A stretch of DNA of 64,000 nt, from positions 13,648,817 through 13,712,816 of the forward strand of contig CM024169.1 of NCBI GenBank assembly GCA_013433145.1. Reading direction: 5' to 3'. Source of the stretch: Ascaris suum (taxonomy: Eukaryota > Nematoda > Chromadorea > Rhabditida > Ascarididae). The notes beneath the pieces were generated by a model. That model ran no database searches. It saw only the letters and a program-made list of their open reading frames with translations, and was not told the origin of the DNA. Positions 11,801 to 42,259 of this stretch are shown here, one piece after another (within the stretch, counting starts at the first letter, position 1; each line of letters opens with the position of its first letter). The position numbers were made by a program, and so were the translations under genes.

Positions 11801-13768
11801 TAATTACTTCTTCTTATCTAATTTCGCTTCTTTTCAATCTACTTTTTATTGTTCTATATTCTAACGTATCAATGATATTTCAAGCAGTGTGTTATACACC
11901 CCAAACCTACGGCTAAAACGTTTGCATTAAAGGTATTTCTTATATTTGATATTACTTTCCAGTAACTGAAAGGAATGCCCAGAATAGTAGTATTCACGGA
12001 ATCTCAATAAAGTTCTCCAATGCAACGAAACATCAATAATTCATACCCGATATGGGAATATATTCTTATGAGCATTATGCCTTTATATATGTATATTTGC
12101 ATATCCGATAATTTCAACCCTGTAGCCATATCAGCCAAGGCGGTATGCAAGCAGATGGCTTCTTGTACAGTTTTTTAAGCCGACCTATCGCCCCCTCCAG
12201 AAAGTTAAAAATATTTAGCTATGCACATTCCAAACTGCTCAATGGATCCTTCTTGGGAGATTTATGAGAGGATAGTCAAAATATTTAATATTTGGTCTTT
12301 AAAAACATTTAACGCCAGCATATTTAATACTTATTAGCAACATATGAAACTAGCTATCGAAGCGAGTCGAATACAAAAGCGCATATCGTTTATATGGGCG
12401 GGATGAATGCACGAAAAAAGGAAAGAAGACATTAAATGCCATCGAAAGTCCCCAAGTCATAGATTGGGATGGCCGCCTGCTTGGCATAATGGACATCCAT
12501 GTTGGATCGGATCTCCTACCGAAGGTACAGAGTATTTTTTAAACTAGATTTTTGAATCCCTTAAAACTATAACCATCTATGATGCTAACGAATTCGAAAT
12601 TGCAATGACCCTTTTGCTAGCGTCATATGCAAGAATGTCCACTGTCGATCCATTTATTTACACGCTGATATTAGCATTCAACGGAAAGGAATAAGAGTAG
12701 ATGAGAATAGCAAGCAAAACATGGATGAGACTACAACGAGAAATCACCTGTAACAGGTAAAAATAGGTATGCGTTTACTAAGTAAAAACCGAAAGTGGAT
12801 GATGAGAAGTAAATTTTTGCTCGGTAAACGAACGCAATCAGCGCTAACTGAGATGCATCACCTACCCTCATGGACGATATCAATAAAACGAAAGATAACG
12901 CTTAACAACACACCGCGTATATACAACCTGATTACAAACCTGCCATTTACGCGTCAGACACGCAGAGGAGCACCCGCCAATACCTCCCAATGAAATTCAG
13001 AGGCAACCGCGTGCTACCGAAAATTTGTTTTCATTACTTGTCTTATAACGATTTACTGCAATAAATGGCAAGATGCCATAATCCGAGAGCATTTTTTTTT
13101 ATTCATTCATCTTGATCGAAAGGAGTAAAGATGGAATGAGAGATGACGATTAGTGCGAGGATTCGAATGAAGTTCGAGAAGTGAGAGCATAGCAGAGAAA
13201 TTTTCGATAATAATTGAAGATTTATTAATGCAAAACAATGGGGCGGTTTTTTGAGTAATTTTACAGCGGAAGTTATTAGAAAGCACAAGGATGGAGAGAG
13301 AGAGAAGAAGGCAGAAACGCAAAATGAGTGAAAATGTCCGCCCAGCACAAATGATCCATCGTTTCTAGGTTAGAAACACGTAAAGCTTCTCGTAATGCTG
13401 ATTTTATTTGATGATGGCATATTTGTATTCTGCAGTATTTTGTGGTTTTCCTCTAAAATAGGTGTTTGCTTTGACCGTTTGTGATAAATTCGTGGAGAAA
13501 TTGCGGCGTGTGTTCGTTATATGAGAACGTTTTTTTTTTCTTTGTTTCGTTGAGGAACTTAAGCGTTGAGCTCATAGTCCGTAAGTGAAGCGTTAAGCAT
13601 AATTGTCTATAAGCGTTTCAGTGAGGAACATTTTGAGGTTCGACTTAAAGAATATTTTATTCTCTTCATATTCTATACCTCGTGTACACAGCTACAGGTG
13701 CTTCTTTTTTGCTGGTCTCTGCATTCATACGCATCTCATGGCTTATATTTCTTTTTAAAATTTAAATA

Positions 13769-13920
13769 ATGGCAAAAAATGACAGTAATAGTAATAATAA
13801 TAGCAATAATAGTAACAATTGTAATAATAATGGTAGTAATGACAATTATAATAGTAGTAGTAATAATAACAGTATTAGTAGCAATAGTAATGATAATAAT
13901 AGCAGTAATAATAAAAGTGA
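13769..13920. repeat. imperfect AAT/AGT trinucleotide tract
   Basis: A stretch dominated by AAT, AGT, AAC and GAT triplets. One frame reads as an Asn/Ser-rich chain and the reverse strand as an Ile/Val-rich chain. This pattern follows from the triplet repeat and is not evidence of a protein. Confidence 0.85.
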
Positions 13921-16652
13921 TAAAAAAATTGCGACCGGGTGTGGGGTGTGGAGGCGTGCCCGCGAACAATAAACTCGTTTACTTCGAGTTGATCTGGATC
14001 CGTTACCTTTTGCAATATTCCAAGGTGCATATTTATTCGAGAGCAACTTATGTTGCCGTCAGATTTCAGAACGGATGTACATTCGAGAGAGAATATGAGC
14101 GTTCGTACTGAGGGAAAATTAGTGAAGGTGTGTATTCATGCAGCTAATGCTTTATAGCATTCAAGTTTGGTTGCCTTTCGAATATATGTGTGCAGGATTT
14201 AGACTGGTTCATCTTCACGGTACAAACATTTTCAGGGAGGAACTTTTAAAAAAATAAATTGTATAATGAAGTGGTGTTCTCGATTTCTAAATGGATCTAT
14301 ATGACGAACGAAGCGTATAATTTTAAAAATGAAGGAAGCTGCAAGAACCAATGAGATTATACCGTAACAAAGCAGCAAGAGTAGACATGAAATTTACGGT
14401 TGTAGCAGTAAGTACAGTTTAATGAAGAAACACATGCGAAGGTGACATATATTCGGTATTTGCAAGTAAAGAGAATACCGGTAAGGAAACGCCACGGACG
14501 GAAGTCTGGAGGATGGGAAATGAATGGAAAGGAAGAACGAGGTCAACATAGAGGCATCATATATTCACTAAACTAAATCATTGACGGTGGTGAGGTGAAG
14601 TAATTCGAGGGATTTTGTGAACGCCGAAGAGTTCCATGCTTCAGTGACTTCGGCGAAGGAGCTCATTTCAGATACGAACAACACATAACCGGAACCCATA
14701 AAAGACGCTTCTCATGGAGCATATTTTGCGCGATAATTAACAACTTTATCGACGCTCACGTTAATCAATAGGTATGAGCAGGGTTCTCTTGGAGTATAAC
14801 AAAAAAAAAGCTTGAAAATTTTGAAGCGGAGGATCAGTTAGAGCTTGCATCAATGGTACTCCAAGGGGTTTAATGTCAAAAACCCCAAACCTAGGCTCAT
14901 AAGCAGATGTTTGCAGCTCAAAAAACATTTCGCGAAGAACGAAACGTATGTAAAACTCTTGCACATTTCAGCAATTTCTATTTCACTGAATAGATGAGGA
15001 GGGACAAGGAAAAGGAAGAGGATATCATTGAATTTGTGCAAGATATTTCATAGTTTTCCTTTCGAGCATATTTTCTCCTTTCGAAAGGTTGCACTATGTT
15101 CGAGGTTGCAACCCCCTTAAATTGAAAGGATATTAGCGAATTGAACTGATATGCTCGATTCATTTGCTTTCCTTGTTCTCCCCATTTCGATTTCTTTGTT
15201 ATATCATGTGGTTATGGTCGGCAATTTATCGTATTTGAAGCGGCGCTTGAAGCAATGCTGTCTATCGGCGATATCTGCTATTTCGTGATTTTAACCATAA
15301 TTTATCTTATTTTTCATATATTCCCGCATATCTCGATTTCTCATGATCTTTGCTACTCTTTTTCTCCTTAAGCTTTTTTTTTAATTCCATAATTACGCTG
15401 GAATGGTCCAAGGAATGCTTTCATAAGAGACACCTTAGTGAAGCGCCACTGAATTTTCTCAATTATCTCCTTATCTTTTTTTCATAGACGGCGGTCAAAC
15501 TTGAGTACAACATTTCCAAACGGGACAACATTAGGCAGCGAAGGCGTACTTCAAAAGGTAATATATTTTAAGTGATCGAGAGCATTGAGATTCCTTTATG
15601 CAAATTATCAAAACCGATAGTGGAGGTCACACAAAAGGCGAAATATTTTTAGGTCATCTTCTAGTAATTTCCGAATATTCCATAGATTATTGAAGAAATC
15701 ATTTACTGAAATTATAAAAAGTAATGAGTCAAAAGAGCATTGTTCCTCGAGGAACATCGCTGATTATATGATGGCAGTTGGAAAATATAAGGTAGAAGTG
15801 TCTCTTTTAGCGGTGAAACATTGATTCACAAGGAAGCATGTTCAACAGCAAATCGCAAACATCATAAGCTTTAAATTTGTGCAACTATATGGCGAACACC
15901 GTCGAAAAAACAATTATTCGGGAAATTAAGGGGTCTACATTCCAACGAATATTAGAGGTATACTCAACTCTATCTCTTTCACTGTTTATCTCCCTCCCCC
16001 TCCCATTCTTCGTCGGCAAGTACAAAAACAACTCAAACACATTCGTCGTGACTTCTATGTGATCCCCTTTCTTGTGAGGTATTAGAAGCTCTTAGCGTCG
16101 GTAAGGCATGATCAGTTATATGGTGGCGAGGCGCAAATTGTGGGAAACGGTGGATTTTAGTTGATAACTTATGCAGAAATGCATTATAGAAGTATTTGCA
16201 TTTCGGAAACACTGACATTCACACTCCATAGCACATCAGCCGTGAAGTGCAGTAAATAAATGGAGGTGGGAGGAAGTTTCCGCTATGGTTGCACGCCTCT
16301 CTCATCCTTGAATAATTCGTGGCGTTGTTGTTGTGTTGTTGTCAAATGACTAAATTTGTTGATTTATTGTTTATTTATGTAAATGTGGAAATTATTTCCG
16401 AATAGCTGAACGAATCACATCTATATGTATTCACGTTGAAATTCAAACGCAATGAGCGATCGTCTAATGAATCGCATATTTCGTTCTGGTTATCTTGATT
16501 TTGCACATATAGCTAAACAGTCAATAGCCAAACAGTTGAATATATTTGAATGTTGTGTCTCGATTAAACATTCGTTTAAAAAGCACATAATAAACTCAAG
16601 AAATGTTCTTTGTTGTGTAAATAGATAATGACACTAATATTTGAATTATTTG

Positions 16653-16774
<122 letters not shown>

Positions 16775-17064
16775 CAAAATTCGAGAAGTATTTTCGCAGA
16801 CATCAACATTTAAGAGCTATTTGTTAGGTCGATTTTGCTAGAAGAAAAAAGTTTTTTTTTTTAAAAATTAAAATACATACAAATGACAAATTATTTGTGC
16901 TTCGAAAATAATGCTTAATCTTTAATTTTAATAAGCGTTTCATTATATTTTAGAATGAATTTGTTCATAATTCAATAAGAGACATAATTTTCAATATTTT
17001 TTTCTCTTCACAATTTCAAATGTTTTTGAATAATTGTCTATTTTATGTCTCTTTGAGGGCTCAT

Positions 17065-17490
17065 TTATTGGTAATGATGTACATTCGGTATCTTTATTTC
17101 TACTCGACTTTTCTCATTAACCTTTAATGCAATGAAAATTTCAGCTTTCTGGAAGGTATGACCGAAGAACGCGTCCGTCGCGATTCTGAGGCCTCCAGGT
17201 AATTCGATTTCATTACCGGAAATTATCCACCTAAGAGCCATACTAAATGCATATGATATTTGGCTAGTCATTTCAGATGCACAAATATTTCTCTTCAAGA
17301 AGACGGGGGGGGGGGGGGCAGGAGGGACGTTTGGTTGGCTAATAGGAGGTTGACGGAGCACGAAGAGCACAATTTTGAAACTTAGCGGTCCGTCAAAACT
17401 TATACAAAAATTTTCGAAATCGGCAAGTTGCCGAAAAAAAAACACCGGATGGTTTAAATGTTCTCTCGGACATCCGAAAGTCCCGATCAT
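17065..17490 (-). other. 141-codon ORF of unknown nature, possibly repeat-derived
   Basis: One of the longest open frames in the window. It includes a Pro-rich stretch created by a 14-bp G run at 17305-17318 and ends with NEIELPGGLRIATDAFFG and similar sequence. No signal peptide, domain or splice context was recognised. The G tract inside the frame argues against a conserved protein; a fragment of a dispersed repeat is more likely, which I cannot test here. Confidence 0.2.
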
Positions 17491-17906
17491 GGCAGATTTC
17501 TAGTGAGAATCGAGTTTTTACACAACCTGACGAGTTTCTGAAGGGTCTTTGAAAAGTGAAAGGAGAGCACCAACTAGCGCCATATTTATCCTCGCGACCA
17601 ACGAAACGTGAGCACGAAGCTCAGTTCGTTTAGAATTCTATAAATCGATCGTTTTTTTTTTTGAGCTGTTCGGGTGTAATGTCCTTCCGGAACAAACAAT
17701 TGACTTATTAATGCTGACGGGTCTACATAAGAGACCTTGTTGAATGACATATTCGCTGATCTGTCGAACGCACTAATCATATCTCATGGCATGCTCAGTA
17801 ATCGACCACCTCTAAGTTTTTCTTATAAGAGCCAGCGCTCCATTCTTAAGTTTTTAGATGTGGACGTTATTGATTCTAGAAAGAAATGATCTATTTTTAA
17901 TTGCAG

Positions 17907-28541
<10,635 letters not shown>

Positions 28542-31135
28542 TACGAATCCAGTTTATCGTATGGCATGGTTGTTGGTTTGCTGTGTCGTCGCGCGCATAC
28601 TTGAAACATTGAGAGTATTGATACTTTCTATTACGATTGTGGAGAGGGGGGAAAATGCGGAACGGTAGGCCGTATATGAAGGTAATAAGCTGCTTAGGAG
28701 TGAATTTATTAGTTAGTATGGAAATATTCATGGCCTTTGCATACTGGAACAAACTTCTGAATGGGCATGCATTAACTCTGCAATGATATAATAACCCACT
28801 CTCGTTTCAGTTTTGATGGACTGTAATTAGAGATTCTGTTCTTTAGCATTGAATTTTATCATTGACTGAGGCAAAGAAGCTGTGGAAGTTGAGGAAGTCG
28901 CAGCGAAACCTCAGTATTTCAAACATCTATATTCATTTCATGCATTTTTTAAGTCCAGATATTCAAACATTTCAGACATCGTTGCAAAGAAATGTTGGAT
29001 AAGCAACGGAATTGACCGTCTCTTCCTTTAGGGCATGTTCGTTCATCTAGTATCGAAATTACTTCATCGTGAAGGTCGAATCAACGAAGTGAACTTTGTA
29101 ATGCTCGTTTTGCTCCTTCCCCTATGTGCTCATTGCTTTTTCTGCTTATTTTTGGTTTCAGTTGTCAGCGTTTTCATTGAAGACAATGAACAAATATAGC
29201 AAGCTTTTTTCTTAATTCTAGGAGATTATTATATGAGATTACTTTATAATAAGATTTCTCTCGAAGGTTACCATCAGACGAATTTTTCTTTAATGGTTCA
29301 CTACTTGTTCTTCTTACTCTTGTAGCGTTATGCAGTGAATTAATTATTTATTAATTCGATGTTATATTAATTTCTCGCTATTTTTTTCCGTTAGCTTCTC
29401 AGCTACACATATATGTTTTATATGTGATCCTACTGAAAGTCATATTCGCATATTAAATGCAAAGTGAAGATATTTTGCCTATCAAGTGAAAAAACTGGTA
29501 GGCAAGATTTTTGAAGCTCCGCCGTGCCTTATCATGGTTTTTTTTCTGGCAGTTACAACTAACTACGTGTACAATTCGCATATTATTATCTGTGGTTTTG
29601 GTATTTCTTTTCGTGATAAATACTATTATATCTGTTTGGAAACAAACTTTACCCATTAACAGATTTCATCCTTAAATTATGATTCTTTTTGTGAGGATGA
29701 ATGCAAAAGGTGCTCCTCACTTCCTTCTTGTTCTAGCCTTAATTTATTCCTCGCCGCTTAACGAATAAATTGCCATAATGTCGTTAAAAAGTTGGTTTAC
29801 AAATGCCTTTGGTGCTGAATATGTTTAGCTTTTATGGATTTCGCTAGTATTTACATAAAGCTTGGAGTGGGGGGGGGGGGGGGGGGAGGGGGGAGGGAGG
29901 AGATCGATTCAGTTCATTGCTTTAACAGAAATTCACCACAATATTCACAATGTTTATGCAGTCAAGCATATCATGAGTAAGGGGTGAGTCAATATTCGAG
30001 CACAGTGTTCGAAATTGTAAAAATATGAAGCATAATGACAACGGTAATCAAATGCATAAAACGATTTCGTGGGCCTACTACGAGTAACAAAGAAAGAAAC
30101 GATGCGAAAACTTGTGAGATTAATTAAGCGTGAGACAGATTTCAACACTGGAGTGTTGTGTAAACGTGGTTTTGTCGCAGAGACCCCATACATGCTCACT
30201 TAATTACTTTATAAACCTTTCTGATTATGAATCTTTGATTAAACAAACGTTTGAGCATTTTGATTTTCCAACTTTGTAGAGTTAAATCCGCTGGAAAATT
30301 AAGAAATATGGTTGTATTATGTTCGTTAAAAATGGCATAAATACTGGGACAGTCTTTTCATTTCTATGAAGATCAGAAGTCGAAAATGTTCGAGAACGGT
30401 TTAAGATTGGAAATTTAATTTTTTGATGGCTGGAAAGTTAAGAAGTCGAGTTTTTTTAGCGTTTAAGGCTAAAATATTATAACATAGGCAACGTTAGCGC
30501 GAGTCCAGAAGGCTCATTATGTCGGCACCACGCTGATAAAACTGTCGTTCAATTTTGAGGCGTAAACGAGGTCTGTGATCCCAGTGGCAACGGCCGAGTG
30601 CTTCGGTTTGCAATGAAATTTCGAAAAGACATCAGTGAAGGCCAAATGTGGGAGGAGGCAACAGAGGAGACTTTCAGCGTTGAGTTGGCGTCGTATAGAT
30701 GGGTTTTCCACCTTGACTGCCATAGAACTTGAAACGTTGACGTCATATCAGAGTCGGATATAGTATCCTCCAATCTCGACACACTGCTCATAAGAAGGTT
30801 TCAGATTTCTAAAGTTTTAATCATGCGACTCAAAGTAGCTTCCGACGTTGAAGTGATTCTCTCGGCGATCCCGCTTCAGATTACAAAATAGAAAATAGTC
30901 GCATTGCCAGATCTCCACTGCAAAGTGAACGATCCGGCAAAACGAAACGCTAATCATGTGTTGTCATGACAGTCGCAAGTAGTTGATCATGATAGTTGTG
31001 AACATCATCTGCAGAAGACGTCTTTGCATATATGCTATAAATACTCGACATATGGAAGGAAAAACAGTTTCTTCAAGTGCTTGGACAAAATTTGTGCGTA
31101 AATCGTCCGCGGCCTTCAGAGATAGACATCTGATG
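28542..31135. other. interval between convergent genes
   Basis: A+T-rich sequence between the 3' ends of the kinase and the collagen. It holds an 18-bp G run at 29869-29886. The right part (about 30490-30960) is richer in G+C with two overlapping minus-strand ORFs (30517-30723, 30549-30791) that I cannot identify. I saw no clear AATAAA close behind either stop codon. Confidence 0.5.
29869..29886 (+). repeat. poly-G tract, 18 bp
   Basis: An uninterrupted run of 18 G followed by further G-rich purine sequence to about 29900. Confidence 0.95.
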
Positions 31136-37002
<5,867 letters not shown>

Positions 37003-37004
37003 CA

Positions 37005-37013
37005 CTAAAAAAA
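37005..37013 (-). promoter_or_regulatory. probable spliced-leader acceptor for the collagen mRNA
   Basis: On the minus strand the sequence reads TTTTTTTAG, then TG, then the start codon ATG. A strong acceptor two bases before the ATG, with no upstream coding exon, is what a trans-spliced nematode mRNA looks like. Confidence 0.65.
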
Positions 37014-40000
37014 TTCAACACGAGATTAGCCTTAAAGTTATACTAAAGCAACAAAAATAATATAGAAATTCATTTTAAGCAATTTAAAAAATGGATAAGT
37101 GTGAATTTAATTGCTGATAATATGTTTTTAAGTTGAAGCAAATTGAATTTGCAGTTGAAGAAAAAATTTACTTTGCAACATATTTGACCGCTAGCAATAT
37201 AAGTTTGCCAAATCATAGCACCTTTATAAGGAATAATTATTCAGATATAGTGAATGCAATGAAATTGAGGGAAAGAACTTGCTCGATGCGATAGTTCATC
37301 GTAAATTTCATCACTGTGACCGTTGTGAATTGTGAGTTCGTATTTTTGTGTGACTCCGCAAAAAAAAAAACAACTTGCAAAAGCGCTTTAAAATTTTTAT
37401 CTCTCTTCGAATGAAAAAAGTTTCACATGAAAATATTACGAAAGTCGTGGCGAACTATCTTTTCTCAACAGCCCACGAATAAGCGAGCATACAGCATGCG
37501 CATGAGTTGGTCAGTGGGCCATTAATGAACTCTCGCTTACAAATGCGGGCCTTACGGCAGTCGCAGCTTTTTAAATTCGAGGAATATCGGAAACGAGTCT
37601 TATGGAGAAGAAGGAAGGAAAGATCATGACGTTCGGAAAATTTCAAAGTGAGAAACGATACGTTAGGAAGATAAAGGAGTAACTCTGCGTAAATAAAGCA
37701 GCATAAACTAAGAAACTTGTCGACGGAAGTTGCAAAAACTGCGAGGTGAAGAACTTGTTATGTCATTCTGATGGCCGGAAAGCTAAACAATTTTGCTTCA
37801 CCACTCGAAGAGCTGAATGGAATAAGTGTACATGCATACGTACAAACACATAAAGAGGTACGTTTTCTCTTCGTTTGTCATAAAGGTAGTTCATACCTGT
37901 GGGCTGAGCAAAGAATCCGATCAGGTGAGATTAGAAGACCAAAAACGTGTGCGGGATTTTCTTATTTACGTACTGGGCAATTGAATGTATAGCAAGATGT
38001 TACATTAGTGGGCTTGATGCAAGCATTTGTCTATATCGAGTGCTATATTAACACATCACTGGAAGACAAAACAAGAGAACAAACTTTCTGAAGAAGCGAA
38101 CTTGCGAGAAGCACACAAATGAGATAGCATAGAGCAGAAAAGTGTTGAAATCAAAAACACTAGACGAAAGGGAAGTGTTTTTGACGTTAAACGTAGGGAA
38201 AGCTCTTAAATAGATAGAAAAGAGGACAAGGTCGTTAGGCAAACGATTTTTTTCGTCAAGAATTTTGTGAGGTTAATAGGTTCGTAATTGATTTAGTTTT
38301 CTTTAAACGAACCCCACAAACGACCTTCAAATGGTTAGTTACCCATAATTTGATGCACGATTAAGAGTGCGGTTGTCGAAATGAATTCCAATCTCATTCA
38401 CTTCTCTAAATGCTCAACGTTGTTTTATTAATCACAAAGCTACGCATTTAATACGTTCAAGGATACGCAATCGATCTTGCTATGAAGTGAAGCTTTCACC
38501 AAGTAAAATCGGAGATTTTGATTTAGAAAACTTCTAGTTCAGAGACGAAAAGGATTGAAAGCAACTCACAACAATTTTTAAACGCGATTTTTCAAATGCG
38601 CTTTGCAATATTGCAAAGGACTCACCGTCATGTCATATTAGTGCAATGCCATGTTAGTGTAAATGCGTGCGTGCGTTTGCCTAATCAATAGAGACTTAAC
38701 TTGCAAAGTTTAGAGTGACAAAATATGAAGAAAATACTATAAACGAGAGTATACTGTATTACTGTATTCATCGTCAAGCCCGATTTCCAAATGCAGTAAG
38801 CAATTTATTTGCATGTTGCACCGATAGATTTATATTTTATACCATCGGGTGACAAGAAAAAAGAATTTTTTTTTTTGTGGGGGAAGATTGAGCGAATAGC
38901 TGCAATGCGAGGAAAAACATTTTAGCTTTTTATTAGCAACTTATGAAAATTGCTTGTCAGGCAAACAAATGCCAAAGTGCATATCCACCCCGCTTCCATG
39001 ACATCGTTCTTCTCTTGTTTAAATCTCGCCGCAGCAAAATTTTCAACTGCAACTTTAATCAATATAAAGCATCTTATAAAATTTTCGACGCTCTATATGC
39101 GGACATCACCTCTTTCGATGCTGTTTCCGACAAAGTTTTGCAAAGTTAGTGATATTAAGCAATCGTTTTATGTGATTTTAAAATTTAAACATTTGCCACT
39201 AATTTACAAATTAATATCATATAATATAATGTCTATATAATACTTGAAAAGATTGTGCCATCTCAGAGCAAACTTGACCTCTATATATTTGCCTCGATGT
39301 GGTGCGATAATTTAATACTTCAAACTAAACTAGACGATTGTGCCATCTCACTAATAGGCAAAATATTCTTTTCTATCCCCTTCACTTGCTATACTTTCTA
39401 ATACTGTGAAGTCTTTTTTTGAAGAAATCTCCTTTATTATGGATTGAAATGACAGAGATAAAATCTTTATATTCTTCTCCCTCAGATTGAAAAAGATTGG
39501 TGATCTTTCGCCTTGACAAGGACGTTCATTTGCTTCTATAAGTTCTATCTATCCCTCTTGTTTCCATTAGAGCACAATTTGATGCCAATATAGGACTGCA
39601 ATGCACTATGCATAAAGTTGGTTTGAATGTAACACTTTCACGTCACTTTAAAGTGTTTTGCATAGGACATATCAATAAACCATCTGAAATGTGTGGCGAA
39701 AAATGACGATTCTATCGGTTGAAATGTTTTCAATAATGATTCAGAAATGAAAGGAGGTTAGAAAAAGCAAGGTCATCGGCGTATTCAAAAGGTGAACTTT
39801 CATCGCACTCATGCGCTCCAATAACAACGGAGTATTTTACTATTTTCTAAAACTTCTAATTACTTTATAATAAATAAACCTCAACGGCCTTAGCTTCTTA
39901 TGCTCCCCAAATTCATTTCATTCAAGCGTAAGACAACTGCAATGCGCTCTCCCAATGTAGTTTAATTCGACGCAAAACCCAAACTTATAGAGAATTTTTA

Positions 40001-41879
40001 TCTTAACTAAGCAAAAAGAAAAAAGGGAATAAACTAGAGAGTAAATAATGCAACGAGTAAGGATAAAATACACTGACAGTGACGACTATTTAAAAATACG
40101 ACTCGAGAACATAAATCAAGTTGAGTATTAAACAATATTTTCATGTATTCATCACTTGGCCAGCTACCAAAGTGGGGGCAACTGATTTGAAAAATTCTTC
40201 CGCATTTATAATAAACATTTGGATAAAACTTCCAGCAACTACGAAATAGTACTCGCTGTATGCTGAAAAAAGAAATGAAGCACTCTGCACATACATAAAT
40301 TAGAGAGGAATGAATAAATTGAGCAAAAAAAAAGTCCGTCAAGAGTGATCGCTCGTAAAATAAATTAGTAATTTTTTCGGATGTCATCCGTAAAATTTCG
40401 TTTATTAGCGCTAGATTCTCGATGATATATCGAACAAAAAGCTCCGTTATAACGTCTTCGAATAAAACTGACTAGCTGCTTAATTGCACAATCTTACTTA
40501 TTAGGATCGTTTATTCTTAATCGAATGAAACATCGAATTGCTGTGAGATCGCATTTATTTACGTTTTACGGCGAAAAACGCCTTGTCATATTCGTCAGCG
40601 TTGATATAGGCAAAATGCCTTAAATAAATGCAGCAGTTTCGCTTGAAAATGCTCTTGCCAAGATTTCTGCTCGAAACTTATTTCCATATTGTAAGTTGAA
40701 GTTAAAATTTAATAGCTTATAAATTTTGTGCATGAATATTTTAATTTCTGAAGTTGCAATCTTGGAAACGTTTTCTTAAATGACGAGCATCTCTGCACTA
40801 AATCAGAGCTGAATAAATATTTAGTGGAACATTTGGAACCCCAATAAAAATGAAAGGTCTTAAAGTGGAAAAGCGACTACAAATGCTGAAGGTAGATAAG
40901 TTGTGGGTTATAAAAAACTAATGAATTAAATATGAAAACAAAAATCACTTTTTATGAGCGATGAAAAATTGTCCGCAGATGTATACGAATCGACGATCTT
41001 TTGCTTGACGATTTTGTTAGTTAAAGAGTTGCGCAACTTTAGTTAAACATTTGAGTCTGCAGACAATTTCGCATTAATCGTCAAAAATGATGACTATCAT
41101 CTGAGTCTGAGATAGAATAAAAAAATTAGCTATAACACAAGATAGCTACAACACACCTAGAACATATTTTTCAATAAAATTGAAAACATACAACGTGCAA
41201 ACATTTTACGATAGGAAATGGCGAGAATGGATAAATAAATTTGGGAAGAGATTTGAAAATAAAACGTAATCTGTTAACGTTGAAAAAGAGCAACCAAGAT
41301 TTTAAAAAAATCAAAATTTTGGAAATATTAGAATAAAGTTAGAAGGGTTAGATTTATGGATTAAAAAATGGGCAGTTTTGATCGTTATCTCTTAGTGTGG
41401 TAGAGGTGTGCTCGCGCCACTATCAGGACATAACGAGTAATTGTGTTGCCAGTTTAGAAATGAATCAAATGAATATGAGGATAAAGAATATATAAGTCAA
41501 GAGTAGAAAGAGTCTAGGTTATAAGAAAGTCAAGGAAAAGATGGTTAGAAAAATGAGTGTAGAGGAATAAAGAAATAGAAGTAAAGCAAATGTTCTTGGA
41601 AATTATTTAGCAATTATTAAATTGCAAAAGTTGTAACTAAACATGGAATATTTTTCTCTTTGCAGAGTTTGTACTGCGAATCGACCCTTCACCCTCTTCA
41701 AACTGAAAGGAAACCAACGAATCGAACTGAGGTGCTCAATTCTTTTGCTTTTCATGTCGTTTGATATCAACGATAATTAAAGCAATCAAAACAATCTGTT
41801 GGCATATCTGTTAACAGTAAATCCTTCCTAGTGAGTATCACTTTGTACGCATATTACAGTTTATGAAACGCAAAGTTGC

Positions 41880-41965
41880 ATCGGAATAGCGCAGTGGATA
41901 GATGCGTGCAATGAGTGGGTAAGCTTAGCGCCCCTCACGGTTGATGTTTTTAAGGTTTGAAACAG
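41880..41965 (+). repeat. possible tRNA-derived (SINE-like) element
   Basis: ATAGCGCAGTGGATAGATGCG at 41888-41908 matches the RNA polymerase III A-box consensus TRGCNNAGYNGG. The downstream part does not fold as a normal tRNA and the B box is degenerate, so it is not called as a tRNA gene. Confidence 0.3.
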
Positions 41966-42259
41966 CAGCTGATAAGTTAAATTGCACAACTATGTAATTA
42001 AGCGAAAGTCTTTTCGTTCATCTATAGAAGCAGTAGCAAAAATACTAGCACAATGAAGACAAACAGCTGTCATTTCAAAAGTTCCTTGAAGCGGTGAAAA
42101 CGAGACCAACTCTATGCATGTATTCAGTTGTGCTCATTTCTATAATATGATAGTATCGCTATGTTTATATGCATGTTCAACATACACGTTTTCATGAGTG
42201 ATACAACAAAAATGATCCAAATTTTATCATTGACTGGTTGCTAGGATGTTGAGGAAGTA

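Noticed and set aside
12420..12530. Short segment that reads like an exon (IDWDGRLLGIMDIHVGSD)
   Set aside because: Single isolated segment, open in more than one frame, no partner exons or family match; more likely a repeat fragment.
13769..14046. ORFs encoding Asn/Ser-rich and Ile/Leu-rich chains on both strands
   Set aside because: They come directly from an imperfect AAT/AGT triplet tract that is open in several frames; no splice context or domain.
15494..15563. 70-nt segment with a good acceptor (TTTCATAG) and donor (AAAAG|GTAATA), considered as the missing kinase first exon
   Set aside because: It has no ATG, and its length does not give the two leftover bases that the exon at 17907 requires.
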